Made by a program: the position numbers and the translations under genes. Shown in pieces: positions 16,537 through 25,585 of a stretch of DNA of 58,159 nucleotides; within the stretch, counting starts at the first letter, position 1, and each line of letters starts with the position of its first letter. Source of the stretch: AA29 sp041481445. GTDB taxonomy: Bacteria > Acidobacteriota > Vicinamibacteria > Fen-336. The notes beneath the pieces were generated by a model. That model had not been told where the DNA came from. It did not search any database and worked only from the letters and a program-made list of their open reading frames with translations. The DNA lies in contig JBGPBV010000029.1 of the NCBI GenBank assembly GCA_041481445.1, positions 1 to 58,159 on the forward strand, in the 5' to 3' direction.

Positions 16537-17432
16537 AACGGCCCGCGGCCGAGGTGCTTCTTCCAGACCACGCGGGTGCTCGCCCAGCCGTCGCCCCACC
16601 GCGGGCCGGTGGTGAGCTGGTAGGCGACGATCAAGGGCACGAACGGGATCAGCAGGGGGAGGTTCCGCTTGAAGGAGGCGCCGAAGCCCGCGCCCCGGCC
16701 CGTCTCCACGTCCACCACGCGGATGCCGGTGAGGATCTTGCCCGGCGAGTACCCTCCGAACCCATCCTTGAACAGGAACAACAGGAAGAAGAGATAGGGA
16801 ACGGCCAGCAGCGCGGGCGGCGGGGTGACGTCGGCGAGCTTCAGGAGCGTGAGCAGCACCACCATCGCGATCGTGAAGACGAGGTACCAGGCCAGCACGT
16901 CGAGGACGTAGGCGAGGTGGCGGCGGTTCAGGAGCCCGTTCGAGCAGCGGCGGCAGATCCACACGCCGTACAGCATGCGCGCCCGCTTGCCCATCTTCTT
17001 GTCGCTCCCGCACAGCGGGCACGGCCCGTCGCGGTCCACCTCCGGCTGGGCCTCCCGCACGGTCGTCTCGCGGATGCGCGGCAACGACGCCGCCAGCTCG
17101 GGCACCGCGCCCGCCGCGATCCATTCCGGCAGCCCCGGCTTCCACACCAGCGTCTCGCGGCCGACGTGGCCGGCGCGCGCCCATTCCAGCACGACGCCCG
17201 GATCGACGGGCCCCTGCGGCCCGGCCGGCGTCATCACGTAGAAGGCCTCCGCCTGCAGGTGCGAGGCGATCTCGGGCCGCGTCTCCGCGGGGGTCCACTG
17301 GGCGAGTCCCTCGCGCCACACCGGCACGTCGCGCGGCAGCCGCGCGCCCCGGATCCAGGCGGCCAGGTCCTCGGCGGCCACGGGTCCGCGCTGCTGTCCG
17401 TTGTCCACGTAGAACCAGGAGGGGTCGGCCAT
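16533..17432 (-). CDS. Double GYF_2, zinc-ribbon and RDD membrane protein
   Basis: 299 aa. Two GYF_2-type domains stand in tandem (about 5-50: WFYVDNGQQRGPVAAEDLAAW; about 60-110: FYVMTPAGPQGPVDPG). A CxxC...CxxC zinc ribbon follows at about 137-165 (CPLCGSDKKMG, WICRRCSNG), then an RDD domain with three helices (about 175-290; FGGYSPGKILTGIRVVDVETG is the RDD signature). The order suggests a membrane protein whose cytoplasmic GYF modules bind proline-rich peptides, in an organism whose exported proteins carry Pro/Ser-rich linkers. That link is speculative. Molecular function unknown. Confidence 0.85.
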   Translation of the reverse strand: MADPSWFYVDNGQQRGPVAAEDLAAWIRGARLPRDVPVWREGLAQWTPAETRPEIASHLQAEAFYVMTPAGPQGPVDPGVVLEWARAGHVGRETLVWKPGLPEWIAAGAVPELAASLPRIRETTVREAQPEVDRDGPCPLCGSDKKMGKRARMLYGVWICRRCSNGLLNRRHLAYVLDVLAWYLVFTIAMVVLLTLLKLADVTPPPALLAVPYLFFLLFLFKDGFGGYSPGKILTGIRVVDVETGRGAGFGASFKRNLPLLIPFVPLIVAYQLTTGPRWGDGWASTRVVWKKHLGRGPF

Positions 17433-17440
17433 GGGCCGGG

Positions 17441-17469
17441 ATCGTGGGGCGGGGTACCGGCGGTGTCAA
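17441..17469 (-). promoter_or_regulatory. Promoter for the GYF/RDD gene
   Basis: On the minus strand a perfect -35 TTGACA (17469-17464) is followed after 17 bases by CACGAT (17446-17441). The ATG lies 8 bases further, so the transcript would have little or no leader. Confidence 0.45.
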
Positions 17470-17508
17470 GAGGTTGCCGCCGCCCCACCGCTCGGCGAGG
17501 ATGCGTCG

Positions 17509-17904
17509 ATGCCGGGCCCGCCCGAGCCGCAGCTCGACGACGAGGAGCGCCGCCTGTTCTCCAAGGGCGTGGACGAGTTCAACCGCGGGCTCTTCTTCGA
17601 GTGCCACGACTCGATCGAGGACCTCTGGTCGGGCCTGCGCGGGCCGGTGCGCGACTTCTTCCAGGGCCTCATCCAGGTCTCGGTCGCCTTCTACCACCTC
17701 GGCAACGGCAACCTGGTCGGGGCGGGCAGCATGATGCGGCGGGCCCTCAAGCGCTTCGAGCGCTACCCGGACGGGTACTTCGGCTTCGACCTCGCCGCCC
17801 AGCGCGAGGAGCTGCGGCGCCTCCTGGAGGACATCGACCGCGGCCAGGTTCCGGCGCACGCCCCCCCACGCTGGAGGTTCCCGTCCCTCGACCCTCCTTG
17901 CTGA
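17509..17904 (+). CDS. DUF309 domain protein
   Basis: 131 aa from ATG 17509, chosen because GGCGAGG lies 8 bases upstream and the conserved domain begins soon after. The DUF309 hallmark is FNRGLFFECHDSIEDLW (about 23-39), followed by FFQGLIQVSVAFYHLGNGN and a helical repeat. DUF309 proteins are small all-helical proteins of unknown biochemical role with conserved His and Glu residues. It is divergent from the GYF gene and followed by an aldo/keto reductase 32 bases on. Confidence 0.85.
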   Translation: MPGPPEPQLDDEERRLFSKGVDEFNRGLFFECHDSIEDLWSGLRGPVRDFFQGLIQVSVAFYHLGNGNLVGAGSMMRRALKRFERYPDGYFGFDLAAQREELRRLLEDIDRGQVPAHAPPRWRFPSLDPPC

Positions 17905-17936
17905 CGGCGGGACGGCCGTGCTATGCAGGTCCTGAC

Positions 17937-18923
17937 ATGGAATACCGACAGTTGGGCCGCTCCAGCCTCACCGTCTCCGCGGTGAGCTTCGGGGCCTGGG
18001 CCATCGGGGGGGCCTGGGGAACCGTGGACGACGAGCGCTCGATGGCCGCGCTGCACGCGGCCGCCGACGCCGGCGTCAACTTCATCGATACCGCCGACGT
18101 CTACGGTGACGGGAGGAGCGAGCGGCTGGTGGCGCGCCTGCGCCGCGAGCGCCCGGGCGAGCGGATCCTCGTCGCCACCAAGGCCGGCCGCCGCCTGGCC
18201 CAGCAGGCCCCGGAGGGCTACACGCGCGAGAACCTCAACGCCTGGGTGGACCGGAGCCTGCGCAACCTGGAGACGGACACCGTCGACCTCCTCCAGCTCC
18301 ACTGCCCGCATCCGAAGGTCTACGACCGGCCGGAGGTCTTCGACGTCCTCGACAACCTGATCCGGGCGGGCAAGATCCGCTACTACGGGGTGAGCGTGGA
18401 GACGGTGGAGGAGGCCCTGCGCGCCCTCCGCCATCCCGGCGTGCAGTCCGTGCAGCTCATCTTCAACATGTTCCGCCTCAAGCCGGCGGAGGCCTTCTTC
18501 CCGGCCGCGCGCGAGAAGAAGGTCGGCATCCTGGCCCGGGTGCCCCTGGCCAGCGGCCTCCTGACCGGGAAGCTGACCGCGGGCTCGACGTTCGAGGCCG
18601 AGGACCATCGGCAGTTCAACCGGCAGGGCGAGCGCTTCGACAAGGGCGAGACCTTCTCCGGCGTCCCCTACGCGGTGGGGCTGGAGGCGGTGGAGGAGCT
18701 GCGCGCGCTCGTGCCCGCGGGGGCCACCCTGAGCCGGCTCGCGCTGCGCTGGATCCTCATGTTCCCGGAGGTCACGTGCACGATCCCGGGCGCGAAGACC
18801 CCCGAGCAGGCACGGGAGAACGCGTCCGCGGCCGGAGTGGGCGTGCTGAGCGCGGCCACGATGGCGGCGGTCAAGGAGGTCTACGACCGGCGGATCCGGC
18901 CCCACGTGCACGGGAGCTGGTGA
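17937..18923 (+). CDS. Aldo/keto reductase
   Basis: 328 aa. The start MEYRQLGRSSLTVSAVSFGAW is the standard AKR N-terminus. The catalytic tetrad is visible: Asp and Tyr in FIDTADVYGDGRSE, Lys in RILVATKAGRR and His in LLQLHCPHP. The NADP-binding end is CTIPGAKTPEQARENASAA. It reduces aldehydes or ketones with NADPH in the cytoplasm; physiological substrate unknown. It overlaps the next gene by 4 bases (GTGA), so reductase and esterase are co-translated, perhaps serving one pathway. Confidence 0.92.
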   Translation: MEYRQLGRSSLTVSAVSFGAWAIGGAWGTVDDERSMAALHAAADAGVNFIDTADVYGDGRSERLVARLRRERPGERILVATKAGRRLAQQAPEGYTRENLNAWVDRSLRNLETDTVDLLQLHCPHPKVYDRPEVFDVLDNLIRAGKIRYYGVSVETVEEALRALRHPGVQSVQLIFNMFRLKPAEAFFPAAREKKVGILARVPLASGLLTGKLTAGSTFEAEDHRQFNRQGERFDKGETFSGVPYAVGLEAVEELRALVPAGATLSRLALRWILMFPEVTCTIPGAKTPEQARENASAAGVGVLSAATMAAVKEVYDRRIRPHVHGSW

Positions 18924-19864
18924 GGCGCGGGGCTCGGCTCCCGGCCGCGGCCTTGCTCGTGACCCTGGCCGCGACGGTGGCTTCCGCCCAGGCGCCCTCC
19001 CCCAGCCCCACTCCCTATCGGAGCAACCCCGTGGACACTGCGCACGGCGACCGCGAGTCGCTGCTCCTCTGGCCGGAGGGCGCGCCGGGCGCGCTCGGTG
19101 ACGGGCCCGAGGACAAGCCGAAGATCACGATCTACCGGGCGCCCGCCGCCGTCGCCTCCGGCGCGGCCGCGGTGGTCTGTCCGGGCGGGGGCTACACCCG
19201 CCTGGCCAGCGACCACGAAGGCAAGCAGGTCGCGGAGTGGCTCAACTCCCTCGGCCTCTCCGCCTTCGTCCTGCAGTACCGCGTCGGCCCCCGCTATCAC
19301 CATCCGGCGCCGCTGCAGGACGCGCAGCGCGCGCTGCGGCTGGTGCGGGCCCGGGCCCGGGACTTCGCGATCGATCCCGCGCGCCTCGGGATCGTCGGCT
19401 TTTCCGCGGGCGGGCACCTCGCCGCCACCACCGGCACCCACTTCGACGACGGACGGCCGGATGCCGCCGATCCCATCGAGAGGATGAGCGCCCGTCCCGA
19501 CTTCCTCGTCCTGGCCTATCCTGTCGTCTCGATGAGCGCGACCTTCGTGCACCAGGGGTCCGCCCTCAACCTGCTCGGCCCCTCGCCCGACCCCAGGCTG
19601 GCCGGCGACCTCTCGAACGAGCTGGCGGTCAGCGCGCGCACACCTCCCGTCTTCCTGTTCCACACCGCGGACGACACGACGGTCCCCGTGGAGAACAGCC
19701 TCGCCCTCGCCGCCGCGCTGCACAAGGCGGGGGTGCCGGTGGAGCTGCACGTGTTCCCGAAGGGACGGCACGGCGTCGGCCTGGCCCCGGACGACCCCGT
19801 GCTGTCCCAATGGCCGAAGCTCTGCGCGGCCTGGCTGCGCGCGATGGGGTTCCTCCGTCAGTAG
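18920..19864 (+). CDS. Exported alpha/beta hydrolase (acetyl-esterase-like)
   Basis: 314 aa from GTG 18920. Signal peptide about 1-24 (LPAAALLVTLAATVASAQ), then a short Ser/Pro linker (APSPSPTPY). The esterase fold has an oxyanion loop at VVCPGGGYTRLA, nucleophile Ser in GIVGFSAGGHLAA, Asp in FHTADDTTVPVE and His in FPKGRHGVGL. Similar proteins (BD-FAE/Axe-like) deacetylate sugars or small esters in the periplasm. It converges on ggt with a 7-base overlap of the two 3' ends. Confidence 0.88.
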   Translation: MRRGARLPAAALLVTLAATVASAQAPSPSPTPYRSNPVDTAHGDRESLLLWPEGAPGALGDGPEDKPKITIYRAPAAVASGAAAVVCPGGGYTRLASDHEGKQVAEWLNSLGLSAFVLQYRVGPRYHHPAPLQDAQRALRLVRARARDFAIDPARLGIVGFSAGGHLAATTGTHFDDGRPDAADPIERMSARPDFLVLAYPVVSMSATFVHQGSALNLLGPSPDPRLAGDLSNELAVSARTPPVFLFHTADDTTVPVENSLALAAALHKAGVPVELHVFPKGRHGVGLAPDDPVLSQWPKLCAAWLRAMGFLRQ

Positions 19865-21555
19865 CCCATCGCGCAGCCGTCCTTGCGCGATTCGGTGGCT
19901 CCGGCCAGGACGCCGGTGACGGGATCCCGCATGACGGCCTGGTAGCCGCCAAAGGTGCCCACGGTGTCCGTCACGTGGTGCCCGAGGCGCACGAGGTCGC
20001 GCCGCACCTCCGCCGGCACCCCGCTCTCGAGGTGGAGCACGCCCCCGGTGGTCATGAGGGTGCCCGTCGGCTCCGAGGAGCCGGTGTGGTAGAAGCGCGG
20101 CGCGTCGCCCGCCTCCTGGAGGTTCATGCCGAAGTCCACGAGGTTGACGATCACTTGCGCGTGTCCCTGCGGCTGCATGTCCCCACCCATGACCCCGAAG
20201 GCCAGCCAGGGCTTGCCGTCCTTCATCGCGAAGGCGGGGATGATGGTGTGGAACGGCCGCTTGCCCGGCAGGAGGGAGTTGGGAAGGCCGGGCTGGAGGT
20301 TGAAGAGGGCGCCCCGGTTCTGGATCGCGAATCCCCAGCCCTCCACGGCGTAGCCCGACCCGAACCCGGAGTAGTTCGACTGGATGAGCGAGACCATGTT
20401 GCCCTCGGCGTCGGCGACCGCGAGGTAGGTCGTGTCCCCCGCCCCGAGCGGCGGATGGCCGGCGTCGATGGCAAGGGCGGCGCGGCCGGCGTCGATCAGG
20501 GCCGCGCGCTTGCGCGCGTAGTCCTTCGAGAGCAGCCAGTCCACGGAATCCTGGTGGAAGGCGGGGTCGGCCACGAAGCGCGCGCGGTCCTCGAACACGA
20601 GCTTCTTGGCCTCCACGAAGGTGTGCCAGAACGCGGTGGAGTCGCGGCCCATGGCCTTGAGGTCGAAGGTCTCCATCACGTTCAGGAGCTGGAGGGCGGA
20701 GATGCCCTGGCCGTTGGGCGGCAGCTCGAACACGCGGACTCCGCGGTAGTCGGTGGAGATGGGCTCGACCCAGTCCGGCCGTTCCGCCGCGAAGTCCTCC
20801 TCCGCGAAGAAGCCGCCGTTCTTCCGTGAGAACGCCACCAGGTCCTTCGTGATCACGCCGCGGTAGAAGGCGTCCTTGCCGTCGCGGGCGATCGCCTCGT
20901 AGGCCTTGGCCAGGCCCGGGTTCTTGAAGACCTCGCCCTCGCGCGGGGCACGTCCGGCCGGAAGGTAGGTGGCGGCGTAGCCGGGCTTGTCCTTGAAGAG
21001 GCGGGCCCCGCGCTCCCAGAGGGCGGCGATGACCTCGGGCACCGGCTCGCCCTCCCGCGCGGCCTTGATGGTCGGCGCGAGCAGGTCGGCCATCGGCGTG
21101 CGCCCGAACTTGTCGTGCAGCGCGAACCAGCCGCCGACCGCGCCCGGCACCGTCCACGAGAACGGCGAGGACTCCGGAATCGTGCCGTCCGCATCCGGCT
21201 TCACCTTGTCCGCGGTGAGCGCGCGGGGGGCATGGCCGGAGGCGTTGAGGCCGTACAGCCGCTGGGTCTTGGCGTCCCACACGATCGCGAAGAGGTCGCC
21301 GCCGATCCCGCACGACATCGGCTCCAGGAACCCGAGGGCGGCGTTGACGGCGACGGCGGCGTCCACGGCGTTGCCGCCCTTCTGGAGCACGTCCACGCCG
21401 ATCTGGACGGCCAGGGGATGCGCCGCCGCCACCATGCCGTGCCGGGCGTAGACGACCGAGCGCATCGCGCCCATGGGTCCGGCGGGGCGGTCGGCGGGAG
21501 CGCCGGGAGGAGCGGACACCAGGATCACCAGGACGGCGGCCAGCGCGCGTCGCAT
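19858..21555 (-). CDS. ggt: Gamma-glutamyltransferase
   Basis: 565 aa, normal for the unprocessed precursor. Signal peptide about 1-21. N-terminal block GMVAAAHPLAVQIGVDVL and GGNAVDAAVAVNAALGFLEP; gamma-glutamyl contact MSCGIGGDLFA. Autoprocessing should occur before Thr375 in GAGDTTYLAVADAEGNMVSL, giving the small subunit. It transfers or hydrolyses gamma-glutamyl groups, for example of glutathione, in the periplasm. ATG 21555 follows AAGGAGG at good spacing. A minus-strand MBL-rhodanese gene ends 22 bases upstream, so both sulfur-related genes probably share a transcript. Confidence 0.93.
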   Translation of the reverse strand: MRRALAAVLVILVSAPPGAPADRPAGPMGAMRSVVYARHGMVAAAHPLAVQIGVDVLQKGGNAVDAAVAVNAALGFLEPMSCGIGGDLFAIVWDAKTQRLYGLNASGHAPRALTADKVKPDADGTIPESSPFSWTVPGAVGGWFALHDKFGRTPMADLLAPTIKAAREGEPVPEVIAALWERGARLFKDKPGYAATYLPAGRAPREGEVFKNPGLAKAYEAIARDGKDAFYRGVITKDLVAFSRKNGGFFAEEDFAAERPDWVEPISTDYRGVRVFELPPNGQGISALQLLNVMETFDLKAMGRDSTAFWHTFVEAKKLVFEDRARFVADPAFHQDSVDWLLSKDYARKRAALIDAGRAALAIDAGHPPLGAGDTTYLAVADAEGNMVSLIQSNYSGFGSGYAVEGWGFAIQNRGALFNLQPGLPNSLLPGKRPFHTIIPAFAMKDGKPWLAFGVMGGDMQPQGHAQVIVNLVDFGMNLQEAGDAPRFYHTGSSEPTGTLMTTGGVLHLESGVPAEVRRDLVRLGHHVTDTVGTFGGYQAVMRDPVTGVLAGATESRKDGCAMGY

Positions 21556-21577
21556 CGAGCCTCCTTGGTCAGAGGCG

Positions 21578-22963
21578 TCATGCCTCGACTTCGAACCCGG
21601 CGGCGACCCAGGCCGCGGTGCCGCCGGCCACGTTCACGACGTCCCGGAATCCCCGGCGCGCGAGCAGGCTGGTGCCGGCGCTCGACCGGTATCCGCTCGC
21701 GCACACCACCGCCGTCGGGCGCGCGGGGTCGAGACGGGCGGCCTCGCCTTCGAGACGGTCGAGGGGCACGTGCACGGCGCCCGGCACGTGGCCGGCCGCG
21801 AACTCGGCCGCGCGGCGGACGTCCACGATCTGCAGGGCAGGGACGGTCCGGCGCCGCTCGCGCAGCTCCGCCACCGGGATCTGCGGCACGGCGGCCAGCG
21901 GACGGCCGGAGCCGCGCCAGGCTTCGACCCCTCCGGCCAGGCTGCCCAGCACGTTCTCGAGTCCCACCCGGGCCAGGCGAGTGGCCGCCTCGCGCGCGGA
22001 CGCGTCGTCGCCGGCCACGATCACGATCGGCGTGGCCGGATCGAGCAGCGTGCCCGCCCAGGACGCGAGCTGCCCGCCCAGGCCGACGTTCAGCGCGCCC
22101 GGCACGTGCCCCTTCCCGAACTCGGCCGGCGGCCGGACGTCGAGGGCGATCGCGCCACCGGCGAGGTGCCGCTCCACCTCCGCCACCTCGAGCGCGGGCG
22201 GCGGCGGCAGCGACCCGAGCGGCCGCGCTCCCTCGCGGTTGAGGGCCACGTCCATCGGGAAGTAGCGCGGGGCCTCGGGCAGGTCGCGCGTGGTCGCCTG
22301 CACGAAGGCGTCGCGGCTCATCGGTTGCAGGGCCCAGTTCTCCCTCCGCTGGGCGCCGATGGTGGACGAGGTCTCGCGGGAGATGTTGCGACCGCAGAGC
22401 GATCCCGCGCCGTGGGCGGGGTACACCTCGACCGCGTCCGGAAGGGTGAGGATCTTGGCGTGGAGGGAATCGTAGAGGAGCCCGGCCATGTGCTCCGCGG
22501 TCAGCCCCTGGCCTCCGGCGAGGTCCGGACGCCCCACGTCTCCCACGAACAGCGTGTCGCCGGTGAGGACGAGCCTCGGCTCGGGAGAGGCCGCGGTGTC
22601 GATGACGAGCACGGACAGGCTCTCCGGGGTGTGGCCGGGCGTCTCCAGGAAGCGCAGCACGACCTCGCCCATCCGGACCTCGTCGCCGTCCCCGACGGCG
22701 AGGTGCGGCACCGTGGCCTGGGCACGCCGCGCGAAGACGATGCGGGCGCCCGTACGCTCCGCCAGCTCGCGGTGGCCGCTGACGAAGTCGGCGTGGAGAT
22801 GCGTCTCCACCACGTAGCGGACGGCAAGGCCGTGCTCGTCGGCCAGGCGCAGGTAGTCCTCGACGTCCCGGCGCGGATCGATCACCGCCGCCTCTTTGCT
22901 CTCCGACCCGATCAGGTACGAGGCCTGGGCCAGGCAGCCGAGGTAGAGCTGTTCGAAGTACAT
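21578..22963 (-). CDS. MBL-fold hydrolase with two rhodanese domains (persulfide dioxygenase type)
   Basis: 461 aa from ATG 22963; residues upstream in the frame are not conserved-looking. Residues 1-240 are an ETHE1/GloB-like metallo-beta-lactamase domain with THLHADFVSGHREL, the ETPGHTPESLSVLV histidine and LFVGDVGRPDL. Two rhodanese domains follow (about 260-350, 360-461). The last one keeps a Cys in the active loop (TAVVCASGYRSSAG); the first has VVAGDDAS and no Cys, so it is probably inactive. Likely role: oxidation of glutathione or protein persulfide with sulfur transfer, consistent with neighbouring ggt. Confidence 0.9.
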   Translation of the reverse strand: MYFEQLYLGCLAQASYLIGSESKEAAVIDPRRDVEDYLRLADEHGLAVRYVVETHLHADFVSGHRELAERTGARIVFARRAQATVPHLAVGDGDEVRMGEVVLRFLETPGHTPESLSVLVIDTAASPEPRLVLTGDTLFVGDVGRPDLAGGQGLTAEHMAGLLYDSLHAKILTLPDAVEVYPAHGAGSLCGRNISRETSSTIGAQRRENWALQPMSRDAFVQATTRDLPEAPRYFPMDVALNREGARPLGSLPPPPALEVAEVERHLAGGAIALDVRPPAEFGKGHVPGALNVGLGGQLASWAGTLLDPATPIVIVAGDDASAREAATRLARVGLENVLGSLAGGVEAWRGSGRPLAAVPQIPVAELRERRRTVPALQIVDVRRAAEFAAGHVPGAVHVPLDRLEGEAARLDPARPTAVVCASGYRSSAGTSLLARRGFRDVVNVAGGTAAWVAAGFEVEA

Positions 22964-23014
22964 GGGCCGCCCGCCATTCTCCGGCCGCGCACCCGGCGGA
23001 GGCAATCCCTGGGA

Positions 23015-23020
23015 TAAGAT
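23015..23020 (+). promoter_or_regulatory. -10-like TAAGAT just upstream of the YncE-phosphoesterase start
   Basis: TAAGAT ends 8 bases before the GTG at 23029 and no Shine-Dalgarno is present, suggesting a leaderless or near-leaderless transcript. Confidence 0.35.
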
Positions 23021-23028
23021 CCGGCGCC

Positions 23029-25578
23029 GTGTGGACCTCTCTTCTCGTCCTCGCACTGGCCGCGGCGCCGGGCGCGGCCCCGTCTCCCGCGGCCTCGCCG
23101 CCGGCGGGTCAACGGCCGGGGGCGGAGCGGGGAGGCGTGACCCTGCTCCCCAACGGCTGGCGGATCGCTCCCGCCGGGCGCCACCTCACGCTCGGCGACC
23201 TGCCCCTGGCCATGGTCGAGTCCGCCGACGGTCGCTACCTCGTCGTCAGCAACGACGGCTACGGCAAGCCGACGCTGTCGGTGGTGGACGTGGGCCGAAT
23301 GGTGGTCAAGAGCCGCGTGCGCGTCGACAACGCCTGGCTCGGCCTGGCCTGGCATCCCGACGGCACGCGGTTGTTCTCCTCGGGCGCGGCCGAGAGCAGC
23401 GTGCACGAGCTGGGCTGGGCGGGCGGCGTCCTGACCCCGGTGACGCGCTACGTCCTCAAGCGGCCGCGCGAGGAGAGCTTCGTGGCCGGCCTCGCCGTGA
23501 GCCCGGACGGCGAGCGGCTGTATGCCGTCCACGCCCTGGGCGAGCTGCTGTCGGCGGTGGACGTGCGCAAGACGGAGACGACGCGGGAGCCCGTCTCGGT
23601 GGCGCTCCCGGCGGAGGCCTACACGGTGGTGGTGGGCCCGGACGGGCGCACGATCTACGTCTCGCTCTGGGGCGGCGCCCGCGTGCTGGCCTTCGACGCC
23701 CGCACGCTCGAGCCGCGGGGAGAGGTCGCGGTGGGCGAGCACCCGAGCGCCATGGTGCTCTCGAAGGACGGCGCGCGGCTGTTCGTGGCCTGCGCCAACA
23801 CGAACGCGGTCTGGGTCGTCGACGTGGCGACGCGGACGGCCCGGGAGCAGGTCTCGGTGGCGCTCTACCCGGGGGCGCCCGCGGGCAGCACGCCCAACGG
23901 CCTCGGCCTCTCCCCGGACGGCCGCACCCTGCTCGTGGCCAGCGCCGACAACAACGCGGTCGCGGTGGTGGACGTGAGCCGCCCGGGCGCGAGCATGGTC
24001 AAGGGCTTCATCCCCACCGGCTGGTACCCGACGGCCGTCCAGTTCAGCCGGGACGGCCAGCGCATCTACGTGCTCAGCGGCAAGGGCCTCACCTCGCTGG
24101 CCAACCCGCGCGGCCCCCAGCCGGGAGTCTCCTCGAGCGAGGGCCAGTACTCGGGCTCGATGCTCCAGGGATCGCTCTCGATCGTGAAGGCGCCCGACCC
24201 CGAGGAGCTGGCCGCCTACACGAAGAAGGTCCTGCAGGTGACGCCGTACACGGACGCGGGGCGTCTCGCCCCCGTGGGCGCGCCCGCCCGCACGCCGATC
24301 CCGCGCAAGGTCGGGGATCCCTCGCCCATCAAGCACGTCTTCTACGTCATCCGCGAGAACCGGACCTACGACCAGGTCCTGGGCGACCTGCCGGAGGGGA
24401 ACGGCGATCCCAACCTGTGCCTCTTCGGCGAGGAGGCCACGCCCAACGCGCACGCCCTGGCCCGCGAGTTCGTGGTCCTCGACAACTTCTACGTCGACGC
24501 CGAGGTCAGCTACAGCGGGCACGCCTTCTCGACCGCCGCCTACGCGACCGATTTCGTCAACAAGGTCTGGCCGATGAACTACGGCGGGCGCGGGGCGAAG
24601 TACCTGAGCGAAGGCGGGGGCGCCAACCGCAACGCCTACGGCAACATCACCGCCCCCGAGCACGGCTACCTCTGGGACGCGGCCAAGCGCGCGGGGCGGA
24701 CCGTCCGCAGCTACGGCGAGTTCGCGACGCGCGACGCGGGGAAGCTGAGCCAGGCCGCGGAGGCCGACCGCGGCGGCGGGGAGGGGCCGGTCGCCGCCTC
24801 CGTGCCCGGTCTCGAGGGCCTGGTGAGCCCGGACTACCCTCCCTGGGACCTCCGGATCCCGGACGGGCGCCGCGTCGACGTGTTCCTCCGGGAGCTGGCC
24901 GAATTCGAGAAGAGCGGCACGCTGCCCGCCCTCTCCATCCTCCGCCTCGGCAACGACCACACCGCGGGCACGCGCCCGGGCTATCCGACGCCCACGGCCA
25001 TGATCGCGGAGAACGACCTCGCGCTGGGCCGGCTGGTGGAGGCGATCAGCCACAGCCGCTTCTGGAGCGAGTCCGCCATCTTCGTCCTCGAGGACGACTC
25101 CCAGAACGGGCCCGACCACGTGGACGCGCACCGCTCGGTCGCCCTCGTGGCCAGTCCCTATGCCCGGCGGGGGGTGGTGGACCGCGCGCTCTACACCACG
25201 TCGGGGATGCTGCGCACGATCGAGCTGATCCTGGGCCTCCCGCCCATGAGCCAGTACGACGCCGCCGCCGCGCCGATGTACGGGTCGTTCCAGCCGGCCC
25301 CGGTGCTGACCTCGTACACGCACCGCGCGGCGCGGGTCAGCCTCGACGAGAAGAACGACGCCTCCGCCCCCGGCGCGGAGGACTCGCTGGCCATGGACCT
25401 GAGCGAGCCCGACCTCGTGCCCGACCTCGAGCTCAACGCGATCGTGTGGAAGGCGGTCCGGGGCGCCTCGTCGTCGATGCCGCCGCCCGTCCGCGCCGCG
25501 TTCGTGCGGCCCCTGGCCGAAGGGGACGCTGACGAGGACGGGGATGGGGACGACGCCGGCCACCCGCGCCGGCGCTGA
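23029..25578 (+). CDS. Exported YncE-type beta-propeller fused to an alkaline-phosphatase-superfamily phosphoesterase
   Basis: 849 aa, GTG start. Signal peptide about 1-18, then a Pro/Ser-rich linker. Residues about 45-345 are YVTN/YncE propeller blades (repeats such as GLGLSPDGRTLLVASADNN). Residues about 430-790 are a phosphoesterase domain: HVFYVIRENRTYDQVLGDL, LARRFVV-like LAREFVVLDNFYVDAEVS, LRLGNDHTAG and FVLEDDSQNGPDHVDAHRS hold the metal ligands. The tail is acidic, then basic. This fusion is common in soil bacteria; a phosphate-releasing or phosphodiesterase role in the periplasm is plausible but the substrate is unknown. No 11-bp Pho-type repeat precedes it. Confidence 0.87.
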   Translation: MWTSLLVLALAAAPGAAPSPAASPPAGQRPGAERGGVTLLPNGWRIAPAGRHLTLGDLPLAMVESADGRYLVVSNDGYGKPTLSVVDVGRMVVKSRVRVDNAWLGLAWHPDGTRLFSSGAAESSVHELGWAGGVLTPVTRYVLKRPREESFVAGLAVSPDGERLYAVHALGELLSAVDVRKTETTREPVSVALPAEAYTVVVGPDGRTIYVSLWGGARVLAFDARTLEPRGEVAVGEHPSAMVLSKDGARLFVACANTNAVWVVDVATRTAREQVSVALYPGAPAGSTPNGLGLSPDGRTLLVASADNNAVAVVDVSRPGASMVKGFIPTGWYPTAVQFSRDGQRIYVLSGKGLTSLANPRGPQPGVSSSEGQYSGSMLQGSLSIVKAPDPEELAAYTKKVLQVTPYTDAGRLAPVGAPARTPIPRKVGDPSPIKHVFYVIRENRTYDQVLGDLPEGNGDPNLCLFGEEATPNAHALAREFVVLDNFYVDAEVSYSGHAFSTAAYATDFVNKVWPMNYGGRGAKYLSEGGGANRNAYGNITAPEHGYLWDAAKRAGRTVRSYGEFATRDAGKLSQAAEADRGGGEGPVAASVPGLEGLVSPDYPPWDLRIPDGRRVDVFLRELAEFEKSGTLPALSILRLGNDHTAGTRPGYPTPTAMIAENDLALGRLVEAISHSRFWSESAIFVLEDDSQNGPDHVDAHRSVALVASPYARRGVVDRALYTTSGMLRTIELILGLPPMSQYDAAAAPMYGSFQPAPVLTSYTHRAARVSLDEKNDASAPGAEDSLAMDLSEPDLVPDLELNAIVWKAVRGASSSMPPPVRAAFVRPLAEGDADEDGDGDDAGHPRRR

Positions 25579-25585
25579 GACGCGT

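Noticed and set aside
15139..17859. 906-codon minus-strand frame spanning amidohydrolase and GYF genes
   Set aside because: It crosses two well-supported genes in another frame and has low-complexity shadow composition.
23029..25578. Membership of the YncE-phosphoesterase in the Pho regulon
   Set aside because: No 11-bp GTCA-type units are found in the gap before it, so a phosphate link would rest on the enzyme family alone.
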